Assembly (NCBI RefSeq): GCF_000013345.1
Contig: NC_007777.1
Coordinates: forward strand, 5,146,001 to 5,210,000
Direction: 5' to 3'
DNA from: Frankia casuarinae
Lineage (GTDB): Bacteria; Actinomycetota; Actinomycetes; Frankiales; Frankiaceae
DNA length: 64,000 nt
Under the pieces are notes generated by a model. It was not told where the DNA came from. It saw only the letters and a program-made list of their open reading frames with translations, and did not search any database. Below are positions 34,904 to 42,731 of this stretch, piece after piece. A program made the translations under genes and the position numbers. Position 1 is the first letter of the stretch, and each line of letters starts with the position of its first letter.

Positions 34904-35062
34904 CCTACGGTCCACCGAGCGTCCACATCAGGACGACCGGTGGACCGCGGCTCCGGGCCTGAAGGCAACCTGCCGGTGAGTTCAGGCATTCCGATGATCA
35001 CAGATAGTCAGATGATCACGGCTTCAGAGCTCACGCCGACGGAGATCGCACCGCCGGCGGGC

Positions 35063-35824
35063 TCAGGCGTCCCGACGCTTGGCCAGGACGAGCCCGATGG
35101 CGAACAGGCCGAGGCAGATCGCGGCGAAGTACACCAGGGAGCCCCAGGGGCCGAAGGGCATCCCCTTCACCACGGGCGGCCCGTCGGAATGCTCCACCTG
35201 CCCGGCGACGATGAAGTTGTCGCCGTTGACAAACGGCAGCCAGTGCTGGATGTGGCGACCGACCCGGGGGATCGCCGGCAACAGGCTCTCCGCCAGGAAC
35301 AGGTAGACGAGCATGATCACGATCGCGCCCGCCGACTGCCGGATGATCAGACCCAGAGCCAAGGCAAAGATCGCCGCGAACAGGTAGACCAGACCGACAC
35401 CGAAGACGTTGCGGTACTCCTGCGCCGTGTCCAGGGCCAGGGGGGCATCCGGCCTGATCAGCTTGGCGACGCCCCAGGAAGCGAAGGCGGTGAGCTCGCC
35501 GACGGTCCCCGCGAGCAGGGCGACGACGACGGCCTTCGCGAGCAGTGCCGGCGTCCGGGTGGGCACCGCGAGGAACGTGGACCGGATCGTGCTGAAGCGG
35601 TACTCGGTGGTGACCGCCAGCGCGGCCATCACCATCATCACCACGAGGCCGAAGTTGTAGGCGAACTGGGTGACGTTCGGGGTGAGGTCGGCGAGGTCGT
35701 TATCGCTGGTCGCCGCCGCGAAGATCGAGGTCAGCCCCACGGTGAGCGCGGTCGCCAGGATCATGCACCACCACGGTGAGCGGGTCGAGAACAGCTTGAT
35801 CCGCTCGACGGTGAGCAGTGTCAT
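35063..35824 (-). CDS. ABC-2 type transporter permease
   Basis: A 253-residue membrane protein with six hydrophobic segments, among them WWCMILATALTVGLTSIF, FAYNFGLVVMMVMAALAV, VVVALLAGTVGELTAFASW, VFGVGLVYLFAAIFALALG, AIVIMLVYLFLAESLL and LVYFAAICLGLFAIGLVL. The cytoplasmic TTEYRFSTIRSTFLAVPTR motif after TM2 is typical of ABC-2 exporters of the bacitracin/antibiotic self-resistance type. It follows its ATPase gene with a 4-nt overlap, so the two form one exporter operon. The substrate is unknown. Confidence 0.92.
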   Translation of the reverse strand: MTLLTVERIKLFSTRSPWWCMILATALTVGLTSIFAAATSDNDLADLTPNVTQFAYNFGLVVMMVMAALAVTTEYRFSTIRSTFLAVPTRTPALLAKAVVVALLAGTVGELTAFASWGVAKLIRPDAPLALDTAQEYRNVFGVGLVYLFAAIFALALGLIIRQSAGAIVIMLVYLFLAESLLPAIPRVGRHIQHWLPFVNGDNFIVAGQVEHSDGPPVVKGMPFGPWGSLVYFAAICLGLFAIGLVLAKRRDA

Positions 35825-36927
35825 CGTCCAGTCCCTCCTCGTGCCGCCTCGGCCGAGGCCGACGAACCGCCCCCGACACCCACGCCACCGGCATCCACGC
35901 CACCGTCAACCGACTGGCGGGGTGTCCCGGCCAGTGGACCGGCGGCAGTTCCCGCCGGCACGGGCCCCGGCGGAGCACCTGTCGCCGACCGGCTGTCGCC
36001 AGGCCCCGGCGTCCCGGCGTGGTACTCCACCTCGCCGCCGGTCAGTTGGATGAACGCCTGCTCCAACGAGCCGCGCTGCGCCGCCAGCTCGTGCAGGACG
36101 AGCCCGATCCGACCGGCCAGCTCGCCGACCTGCTCGGTGCTGCTGTTCGACACGAGGAACGCCGCCGGACCACCGTCGCCGGCGGCGACGTCTCGAACCG
36201 CGAGGCCCTGACCGGTCAGCACGCCACGCAGCCGCTCCATCTCCGGCCCGCGGACCCGGACCGCCGACTCGGACGCCATGTCGATGAACGCATGGGTACT
36301 GGTCTGGGCGATCAGCCGCCCGCGACCGATGACGACGAGCTCCTGGGCGGTCAGCGCCATCTCGGACAGCAGATGACTAGAGACGAAGATCGTCCGCCCC
36401 TCGTCCGCAAGTCGATGCATGAACTGACGAATCCAGAGGATTCCTTCCGGGTCCAGCCCATTCACGGGCTCGTCGAAGAGAAGGACCTGCGGGTCACCCA
36501 GCAGGGCCGTCGCGATCCCGAGACGCTGTGCCATCCCGAGCGAGAAGCCACCCGCCCGCTTGCCGGCGACCGAGGTGAGCCCGACGATCTCCAGGACCTC
36601 GTCGACCCGCTTCCCGGGAATTCGGTTCGCCGCGGCCATCCACCGCAGGTGCGAGCGGGCGGAGCGGTTGGGATGCACCCATTTCGCTTCCAGCAGCGCT
36701 CCGACCTGGCGGAGTGGTTCCTTCAGCTCGGCATATCGCTTACCGTCGATACGGACCTGGCCTGCGCTCGGATTGTCGAGCCCCAGGATCATCCGCATTG
36801 TAGTGGACTTTCCCGCACCATTCGGCCCCAGGAAACCGGTCACCTTGCCTGGCTGCACCGTGAAGGACAGGTCGTTGACGGCGACCGTACGTCCGTACCG
36901 CTTGGTGAGCCCTTGCGCCTCGATCAT
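35821..36927 (-). CDS. ABC transporter ATP-binding protein
   Basis: A 368-residue ATPase that energises the adjacent permease. Walker A GPNGAGKS is at residues 34-41, the signature FSLGMAQRL near 128-136, Walker B VLLFDEPVNGLD and the H-loop SSHLL follow. After the catalytic core (about 1-215) comes a regulatory region and then a 60-residue Gly/Pro/Ala-rich tail that is unusual for this family. It starts at ATG 36927 with a GGAAAGGAGG-type ribosome site just upstream. Drug or lipid export is plausible for this group but not shown. Confidence 0.94.
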   Translation of the reverse strand: MIEAQGLTKRYGRTVAVNDLSFTVQPGKVTGFLGPNGAGKSTTMRMILGLDNPSAGQVRIDGKRYAELKEPLRQVGALLEAKWVHPNRSARSHLRWMAAANRIPGKRVDEVLEIVGLTSVAGKRAGGFSLGMAQRLGIATALLGDPQVLLFDEPVNGLDPEGILWIRQFMHRLADEGRTIFVSSHLLSEMALTAQELVVIGRGRLIAQTSTHAFIDMASESAVRVRGPEMERLRGVLTGQGLAVRDVAAGDGGPAAFLVSNSSTEQVGELAGRIGLVLHELAAQRGSLEQAFIQLTGGEVEYHAGTPGPGDSRSATGAPPGPVPAGTAAGPLAGTPRQSVDGGVDAGGVGVGGGSSASAEAARGGTGR

Positions 36928-37366
36928 TCCCCTCCTTTCCGTGGAACATCACTATGTCGGGATGACGGACCGGACCCGGGCTGCTGCCCGCTCGGTAGGA
37001 CCCGCCGACGGCAGGACCCGCCGACGGCAGGTAGGTAGGTAGGTAGGTAGGTAGTTGCACCGACCGGCCGCGCCTCCCCCGGTTGGCATCATCGTCGCGG
37101 AGCACCCACCATCGAGCCAGCCGCTATCGGCCAGCGGAGTGTCATCCTGCCGACAGGAAACAGGCCGTGAACCCGCAGCAGATTTTCCAGCACCGCGCCG
37201 AAATGCACGGTGACGTCACGCTCACCGTCGGTCCAGGCCCGCGGCTTGCCCGAGGCGACGTTCAGTATGCTAACCGATCGCCCAGGGCGGACCGTCGGCG
37301 ATGGACCGGCTACCAGCCGAGGTGGCACCCGCTCGGCTCGCCGGCGGATCAGCCGGATCAGCCGGA
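36928..37366. other. Intergenic region upstream of the ABC exporter operon
   Basis: No gene seen. The first 130 nt hold a compound repeat block (described separately) that probably lies in the exporter promoter or leader. The remainder is plain GC-rich sequence. Confidence 0.4.
36997..37054. repeat. 16-bp duplication followed by an AGGT tetranucleotide array
   Basis: AGGACCCGCCGACGGC at 36997-37012 and 37013-37028, then AGGT 6.5 times at 37029-37054. The array is 100-130 bp upstream of the ABC operon start, a place where slippage could change expression. Confidence 0.92.
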
Positions 37367-37371
37367 TCAGC
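37345..37371. repeat. 9-bp triplication spanning the stop codon of the LLM gene
   Basis: CGGATCAGC three times exactly. The stop codon of the LLM oxidoreductase (TGA, minus strand 37367-37369) lies inside the last copy, so each copy carries the same in-frame stop. Confidence 0.9.
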
Positions 37372-38233
37372 CGACGATGACCGGCGCCAGCCGGGCCCAC
37401 TGCTCGCGCGGGAGCCGGGTGGGAGTGGAGGTCAGCACCTGGATGGCCACGTGATCGGCACCGGCCTCATGGTGCTCGGCGACCCTGGCTAGCACGGAGT
37501 CCACATCGCCCCAGGCCACCACGGCATCGACGAGGCGCTGCGAGCCGGCACCCGTCAGATCGTCCTCGGTGAAGCCGAGACGGCGCAGGTTGTTCACGTA
37601 GTTCGGCAGCTTCAGGTAGAACGCGAGGGTGTCGTGCGCGACCGCCCGGGCCTGAGCCGGATCGGTGTCGAGGATGACCATCTGCTCGGGCGCGAGTAGT
37701 GCGTCCGGGCCAAGCAGCTCCCGGGCGCGCCGGGTGTGCTCGGGGGTGGTGAGGTAGGGCAGGGCACCCGCGGTGCGCTGCGCGGCGATCCCCAGCACGC
37801 GGGGACCGAGAGCGGCCAGCGCCCGGCCGGCCCGCGGGACGCCCAGCTCGTCGAGGGTGTCGAGATAGTCGACGAGGACGTCAACGGGACGCTCGTAGCG
37901 ACGGTCGATCCTCTTCTCCACCAGCTCCTTGTGGCCGGCACCGAGCCCGAGCAGGATCCGGTCGGGGTGCGCCTTCGCCAGCATGGCGTAATGATCGGCG
38001 ACGACGTCCGCCGGTTCGGTCCAGATGTTGAGGATGCTGGTACCGACCACCAACCGATCCGTGTTGTCCAGGATCGCGGCCGCGAGCTCAAGATCGCCAC
38101 TGGCCGCGCCGATCCATACCGTCGGGACGCCAAGGGCCTCCACCTCGGCCGCGATCTCCGCCCGGGCCGGGACATCCTTCGGCCACTGCCGCTCGGTTGC
38201 CCACAACCCGATCCTGCCGACCTCTGCTACCAC
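37367..38233 (-). CDS. LLM-class F420-dependent oxidoreductase
   Basis: A 288-residue luciferase-like TIM-barrel protein of the LLM class that in actinobacteria usually uses coenzyme F420. Typical segments: IGLWATERQWP near the start, LEALGVPTVWIGAASGDLEL-type strand 2, VVGTSILNIWTEPADVVADH, and DRILLGLGAGHKELVEK. The substrate is unknown. ATG 38233 is the start. The 9-bp repeat at its stop codon is noted separately. It is not clearly in an operon with the neighbouring amidotransferase, although both are on the minus strand with a 167-nt gap. Confidence 0.93.
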   Translation of the reverse strand: MVAEVGRIGLWATERQWPKDVPARAEIAAEVEALGVPTVWIGAASGDLELAAAILDNTDRLVVGTSILNIWTEPADVVADHYAMLAKAHPDRILLGLGAGHKELVEKRIDRRYERPVDVLVDYLDTLDELGVPRAGRALAALGPRVLGIAAQRTAGALPYLTTPEHTRRARELLGPDALLAPEQMVILDTDPAQARAVAHDTLAFYLKLPNYVNNLRRLGFTEDDLTGAGSQRLVDAVVAWGDVDSVLARVAEHHEAGADHVAIQVLTSTPTRLPREQWARLAPVIVG

Positions 38234-38400
38234 GACGAGCCCCTTCCGCGCAGGGAACTGCCACTGTCCGTGCCATTACCCCATCACGTCTGCTACCCCG
38301 TACGCACGCCCGGCATGTCGGCCGGTTCGTTGAATCTGTGGATCGGTAGTTCAGTGGATGGGCGGATCAGGGGATACAGGGGATTCAGGAACCGGAATGA

Positions 38401-39291
38401 TCACGCGGACAGAGGGAGGTCGGGCACCGCGGTGGTCTGCGACACGGCGGCCTGCGGCCGCAGCTCGTCGAGGGACAGCTGGTGAACCGGCGGCCCGTCC
38501 AACACGATCCGAGAGGTCACGGTGAGATCGGCGGCCACATGCAGCAGCTCCCCGCTCTCCATCAACCGCCACCGAGGGTCCTCGTCCATCCGCTCGCTCT
38601 CGACCACGACCGCGGGCTTGGTGAGCAGGTCGAGAGAGCGGACCCGGATCTCGCTGAACGGACTCGCGTGATCAAGGTGGCGTTCGTTGCGCCCACCCGG
38701 GCCACGCCGAAGGACGTACAGGCCATTGGTGTCCGGATACCGCAGAGCCCAGAGGTCCCGCTCCGTGATGAGAATCATGTTGATGGAGTACAGCGGCAGG
38801 TTCTCGGCGGCCCAACGAGCGGCGGATGCGATTCCCTCGCCGACGTCCCCGTCACAGGCGTCGATCTCGCGGGTGACGAGGGCGAAGAAGCGTTCCGAGT
38901 CGGTGTCACCGAGGACCGGGAGACCGCCCGTGCCGAGCTCGGCGTCCAGCTTGTCCAGCCCCTCGATCACGCCGTTGTGCGCGAAGATCCGCCCGTTTCG
39001 AACGAACGGATGGGTGTTGTCCTCGCAGGCCCGGCCGGTGGAGGCGTGCCGGACATGCGCGACGAACGTCGAGGAGGTGACGTGCTGCGGCTCCTGGGCG
39101 AATGCCGTGTCGGCCCGGTTCCGAATGGCCTGTTTGACCACCCACGCGGTGCCATCGGCGTCGAATCCGCCGAGACCAGCCCCCTCCGGGGTCCGCAACG
39201 TCGCCGCCCGGGGACTGTCCGGCGCATCCAACAGCCAGAAAGTCGCCTGCACCCTCGTCGGCCCGCTGCTCATCGCGAACAGATGACACAT
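38401..39291 (-). CDS. Class II glutamine amidotransferase (YafJ/EgtC-like)
   Basis: A 296-residue Ntn-hydrolase. The catalytic Cys2 follows Met1 directly (MCHLFAMSSG), and the family's VAHVRHASTG and NTHPFVRNGRIFAHNGVIEG motifs (glutamine binding and oxyanion hole) are intact. GDTDSERFFALV is also typical. YafJ-like proteins are solitary amidohydrolases; EgtC, the closest named relative, releases glutamate in ergothioneine synthesis, but no egtB/egtD is nearby, so a specific pathway is not supported. ATG 39291 is certain because the Cys must be residue 2. Confidence 0.93.
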   Translation of the reverse strand: MCHLFAMSSGPTRVQATFWLLDAPDSPRAATLRTPEGAGLGGFDADGTAWVVKQAIRNRADTAFAQEPQHVTSSTFVAHVRHASTGRACEDNTHPFVRNGRIFAHNGVIEGLDKLDAELGTGGLPVLGDTDSERFFALVTREIDACDGDVGEGIASAARWAAENLPLYSINMILITERDLWALRYPDTNGLYVLRRGPGGRNERHLDHASPFSEIRVRSLDLLTKPAVVVESERMDEDPRWRLMESGELLHVAADLTVTSRIVLDGPPVHQLSLDELRPQAAVSQTTAVPDLPLSA

Positions 39292-40037
39292 CTACGCCCT
39301 CCCTCGCCGATCTCAACGGCTCCGGTACTGTGCCGGCCAGGACGCTACTGGTTCCCGCGTCCCAGACGCGGGTCCACCGAGCGGTGGCCGGGTCGATTCC
39401 CCGAAGCGAAAGGGGCAACGTTACCCCCGCCCCGGCGCCCGCGACATGCCGACGAATCTGCACGCGAATCCGCTTTCGTCAACCCGTCAAGGGCCTGCTG
39501 GCGCATCGGTCCCGCCGTGAGGGCTGCCGTGAGGGCTGCCGAGCAGAGGTCGCACGGCACCCGGACCCCGTCCGGGCACTGGCCGGGTGCCCGCCGGGAC
39601 GCTGCATGGTGCCGACGGGCAAGGCGGTGTTCCCCGCGCCCCGCCGGCCCCGCCGTGATCAACCTTCCGAGTCGTCACCCGACAACCGCCTGGGACCACT
39701 AACGGTGACACATCCGGATCGAAGCGACCATTGCATCCCGTTTTTTCCGTAAATTTGCATCACATCACGTGATCAGAAGGGCTGTCAGACCGCACGATGA
39801 TCAACCCTTACCTGACCGTCGGATCCTGCTCGGGCGACAACCGCAACCGTGTCCGGCCACCCGTACGACCGCCGCCCCGGGCACCGACCGGGATGCCCGT
39901 ACCAATTCGTTACCTTAAGTTTCCCTCGATCCCCCCGGAACCGCGGGACCATGAAGACGTCACTCCCCCTCCCTGGAGTAACGTATTTACGCTATTAGTC
40001 TTACTCTCCCGTTACGGCACGGCAGAATCGGGGACAC
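39292..40037. other. 746-nt intergenic region with a hairpin, a repeat and a palindrome
   Basis: I find no credible gene. CCCGCGTC/GACGCGGG form an 8-bp stem with a 3-nt loop at 39354-39372. GTGAGGGCTGCC is duplicated at 39517-39540. ATCACGTGAT at 39764-39773 is a perfect palindrome in an AT-rich patch. The 60 nt before the glycosyltransferase GTG (about 39975-40010) are AT-rich and likely hold its promoter. Confidence 0.45.
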
Positions 40038-41381
40038 GTGGCGGAGTCATTGGGATCTTTCCAGGCGCTGTGCATTCTCTTCTTCTGCGAGCAGTACCCG
40101 CCCGTCGTCTGGGACGGCGCGGGCACCTACACCGCGGCGCTGGCCACGGCACTCGCGAAGCTCGGCCACGACGTCCACGTCCTGTGCGCCCAAGGGCGTC
40201 ATGTCGTCGACTCGGTGGAGGACGGGGTGCACGTCCACCGGCGCCCGTTACTACGGGTGCCGGTCAGCCGCGGGCTGGGAAAGCTCGGCGCCCAACTCCG
40301 GGGACCCCTGTACCCGCGTGACTCGCTGGCGCTGCGGGCCAGCCTCCCGCTGTCCTATAGCTTGTGGATGCGTCAACTCGGACTCAGACCAGACGTGATC
40401 GAGACCCAGGACGGGGAAACCCGCGGCCTGATCCAGGCCATACGTCGCTCCACGCCGCTCGCCATCCACCTCCACTGCCCGACCATGCTCACGGTCAGGC
40501 TTTCCGGCCAGCCGGTCGGGTTGAAGGGCCTGGTCGCCGACCGGCTGGACCGGACATCGGCGAGCCTGGCCGCCGTGGTCACCTCACCGTCGCAGCTGCT
40601 CGTCGACACGCTGCGGGAGCAAGGCTGGTTGGGTGACCGTGAGGTGGAGGTGATTCCCAATCCGTTCGACGCCGAGCCGTGGCTCGACATACCCGACGTC
40701 GCCGACACCACGCCGACAGTCGCCGTCGTGGGTCGACTCGAGGCCTACAAGGGCGTGGACGTGCTGCTCGACGCGTCGGCCCGCCTTCGTGGCGCGGGGG
40801 TGGCGCACCGGCTGGTGCTCGCGGGACGCTCGGCGGGTGAGATCAACGGGGTGCCCTCGGGCGAGTGGCTGGCCCGCCGGGCCCGCCAGCTTGAGCTGGA
40901 CGTCGAGTTCACCGGGCACCTGTCCGGTTCTCAGATCCGCGACGTCTACCGGCGGGCCCGTGTCGTCGCCGTGCCGAGCCGCTTCGAGAGCTTCTCGATC
41001 GCGGCCGTCGAGGCGATGGCGGCCGGCCGGCCGGTGGTGACCACGACCCGGGCCGGAGTCGCGCCCTTCGTCGAGCGGTGGGAGGCCGGATCCTCGGTAC
41101 CGGCCGGCGATCCGGTGGCGCTGGCGGATGCGCTGGCGCCGTTCCTGCTTGACCCCGCGCGGGCGAGCGCGTTCGGGGCACGGGGTCGCCTCGGCGTGGT
41201 CGAGATCGAGCCCTCGGCCATCGCTCGCCGCAAGGTCGAGGCGTACCAGCGCGGCATCGCCCACTTCGACACCCGCAACCGGCAGCAACACCCCCGGCCG
41301 AGCCACGCGGCCGCCGATTTATACCCCGACCTGTCCCGGGAACGGCGCCGCCACCGGCACTGGCCCGCAGCCCGGCCCTGA
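40038..41381 (+). CDS. GT4-family glycosyltransferase
   Basis: A 447-residue GT-B retaining glycosyltransferase. N-domain: LFFCEQYPPVVWDGAGTYTA, with the Gly-rich loop for the donor. C-domain: TVAVVGRLEAYKGVDVLLDA, then VVAVPSRFESFSIAAVEAMA, which contains the E(x7)E motif of GT4 that binds the nucleotide sugar, and GRPVVTTTRAGVAPFVE. GTG 40038 begins the protein. The C-terminal 40 residues are His/Arg rich. The neighbour across the convergent junction is a PIG-L deacetylase, an echo of the MshA/MshB pair of mycothiol synthesis, but I see no MshA-specific sequence, so acceptor and donor stay open. Confidence 0.9.
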   Translation: MAESLGSFQALCILFFCEQYPPVVWDGAGTYTAALATALAKLGHDVHVLCAQGRHVVDSVEDGVHVHRRPLLRVPVSRGLGKLGAQLRGPLYPRDSLALRASLPLSYSLWMRQLGLRPDVIETQDGETRGLIQAIRRSTPLAIHLHCPTMLTVRLSGQPVGLKGLVADRLDRTSASLAAVVTSPSQLLVDTLREQGWLGDREVEVIPNPFDAEPWLDIPDVADTTPTVAVVGRLEAYKGVDVLLDASARLRGAGVAHRLVLAGRSAGEINGVPSGEWLARRARQLELDVEFTGHLSGSQIRDVYRRARVVAVPSRFESFSIAAVEAMAAGRPVVTTTRAGVAPFVERWEAGSSVPAGDPVALADALAPFLLDPARASAFGARGRLGVVEIEPSAIARRKVEAYQRGIAHFDTRNRQQHPRPSHAAADLYPDLSRERRRHRHWPAARP

Positions 41382-41418
41382 GGTGGCACCCGGCCCTGAG
41401 GTGGCGCTCGCAGGCTGA

Positions 41419-42423
41419 CTACCGGCTGCCCCGTACCTGGTGACCGGCCCGCCACGGCCGCTCGAAGTCGAGGTGCCGCAGCGCCCCCGCGGCGACGTAG
41501 ACCTCGTACGGACTCCCCAGGGTCGCGAGCAGGGAGCCGGTCACCGGGGTGGCGGCGTCGGACGCCGCGTCGTCCTCCCCCACCTGGGTGGCGTGCTCCG
41601 CGAGGGCCCTGCGCTGCCGCGCCCGGAAACCGCGGGCGTCCACGAGCAGCGGGCGGCGTTCCCGCAACCGGCGGACCGGCTGGACGAACAGACGCTCAGC
41701 CGACCAGCCCGCCGTCCCGTAACCCAAGGTCCAGGGCCAGTGCGTCCAGAACCAGACGGTGTATTCGAGCACCTGGCCGCGATAACCGGTGGTGGCGACC
41801 GCTCGGCGCACCGCCTCGTTGGTCGCGTCGTGGTCCGGGTGCCCCTCGCACGAGGTCGGCGCCAAGATCTGCTCGGGCGCGAGGGTCTCGATGAGCTCGG
41901 TGAGCCGCGCGGCGATGGCGTCGATCCGGTCGGAGAGCTCGGCGTCGGGGAAACCAAGAAAGCGCACGTCGGACTCGTCAACGTCCAGCAGGGTGCAGGC
42001 CCGGCGAGTCTCCGCCTTGCGCACCTCGATCAACTCCGCTGGCGGGAGCGTCACCGGCTCCGCGCGGGAGCCGTCGCTGACAATCACCACCGTGACCGGG
42101 GTGCCGGCGGCCCGCTTACGCATGATGGCCACCGCGCAGCCCAGCGTCTCGTCGTCGGGGTGTGGTGCGACGACGAGACACGACCTCGTCGTCATGGACG
42201 AGGTGATGTCGATGCCTCGCCGGGTCCAGGCCCGGCGCCACAGCGACCGCGCCGGCACCATCACCCGGTCGCGCACCGTCTCCGGATCACCCGGGATCAC
42301 CCGCCGGACCACCTTCGCCACGTTCATCCCGTCGACCTCCCGTATGGCGGCGAACACCGGCCAGCGGACGCGATCCGAGATCGACGCCGTGGCCGCGCTC
42401 ACTGTAGCGACCGCCACCGACAT
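41419..42423 (-). CDS. PIG-L/LmbE-family deacetylase
   Basis: A 334-residue zinc-dependent N-deacetylase acting on N-acetylglucosamine-type sugars or related amides. The zinc motif P87-H-P-D-D-E92 and the distal H195-P-D-H198 are intact, and VSDGSRAEP follows the family pattern. The N-terminal 75 residues are an extra segment before the catalytic domain. ATG 42423 is the chosen start, although a later ATG (MTTRSCLVVAPHPDDE) would give a normal-length enzyme. It is convergent with the GT4 gene. Possible roles include cell-wall or exopolysaccharide sugar processing. Confidence 0.92.
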   Translation of the reverse strand: MSVAVATVSAATASISDRVRWPVFAAIREVDGMNVAKVVRRVIPGDPETVRDRVMVPARSLWRRAWTRRGIDITSSMTTRSCLVVAPHPDDETLGCAVAIMRKRAAGTPVTVVIVSDGSRAEPVTLPPAELIEVRKAETRRACTLLDVDESDVRFLGFPDAELSDRIDAIAARLTELIETLAPEQILAPTSCEGHPDHDATNEAVRRAVATTGYRGQVLEYTVWFWTHWPWTLGYGTAGWSAERLFVQPVRRLRERRPLLVDARGFRARQRRALAEHATQVGEDDAASDAATPVTGSLLATLGSPYEVYVAAGALRHLDFERPWRAGHQVRGSR

Positions 42424-42570
42424 TCCGCCCTCGGGTGGTGTTCCCGCAGGTCCTCGCCATGTTCGTTCACGAGACGCCGATGGGCGCAGGGCAGTTCTTC
42501 GCCGGGTTCGGCCCCAGCAGACATGGCGAAAAGACCTGGTCAGACCCCGTCTGACACACGTCTCCCAGAG

Positions 42571-42644
42571 TGGAGCGGGCGACGGGAATCGAACCCGCGT
42601 TGCAAGCTTGGGAAGCTCGTGTTCTGCCTCTGAACTACGCCCGC
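42571..42644 (-). tRNA. tRNA-Gly (anticodon CCC)
   Basis: A 74-nt gene including an encoded CCA. Acceptor GCGGGCG/CGCCCGC, D-stem GTTC/GAAC, anticodon stem CGAGC/GCTTG with one G-T pair around TTCCCAA (CCC), T-stem GCGGG/CCCGT around TTCGATT. Unlike the three other tRNAs here it encodes CCA. Confidence 0.95.
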
Positions 42645-42700
42645 GTAGCGCATTCGCATCGTACCGGACGGACCGGGTCGGGTGGGGCCCCGGGCTGTCC

Positions 42701-42727
42701 GGCGCGTCCGGCGCGTCCGGCGCGTCC
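42701..42727. repeat. 9-bp triplication before the GH65 3' end
   Basis: GGCGCGTCC three times exactly, between tRNA-Gly and the stop codon of the GH65 gene. It is outside both genes. Confidence 0.9.
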
Positions 42728-42731
42728 GGAG

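Noticed and set aside
39330-39752. 140-codon frame in the large intergenic region
   Set aside because: Arg/Pro-rich low-complexity translation across a hairpin and a 12-bp repeat; no ribosome site or domain.
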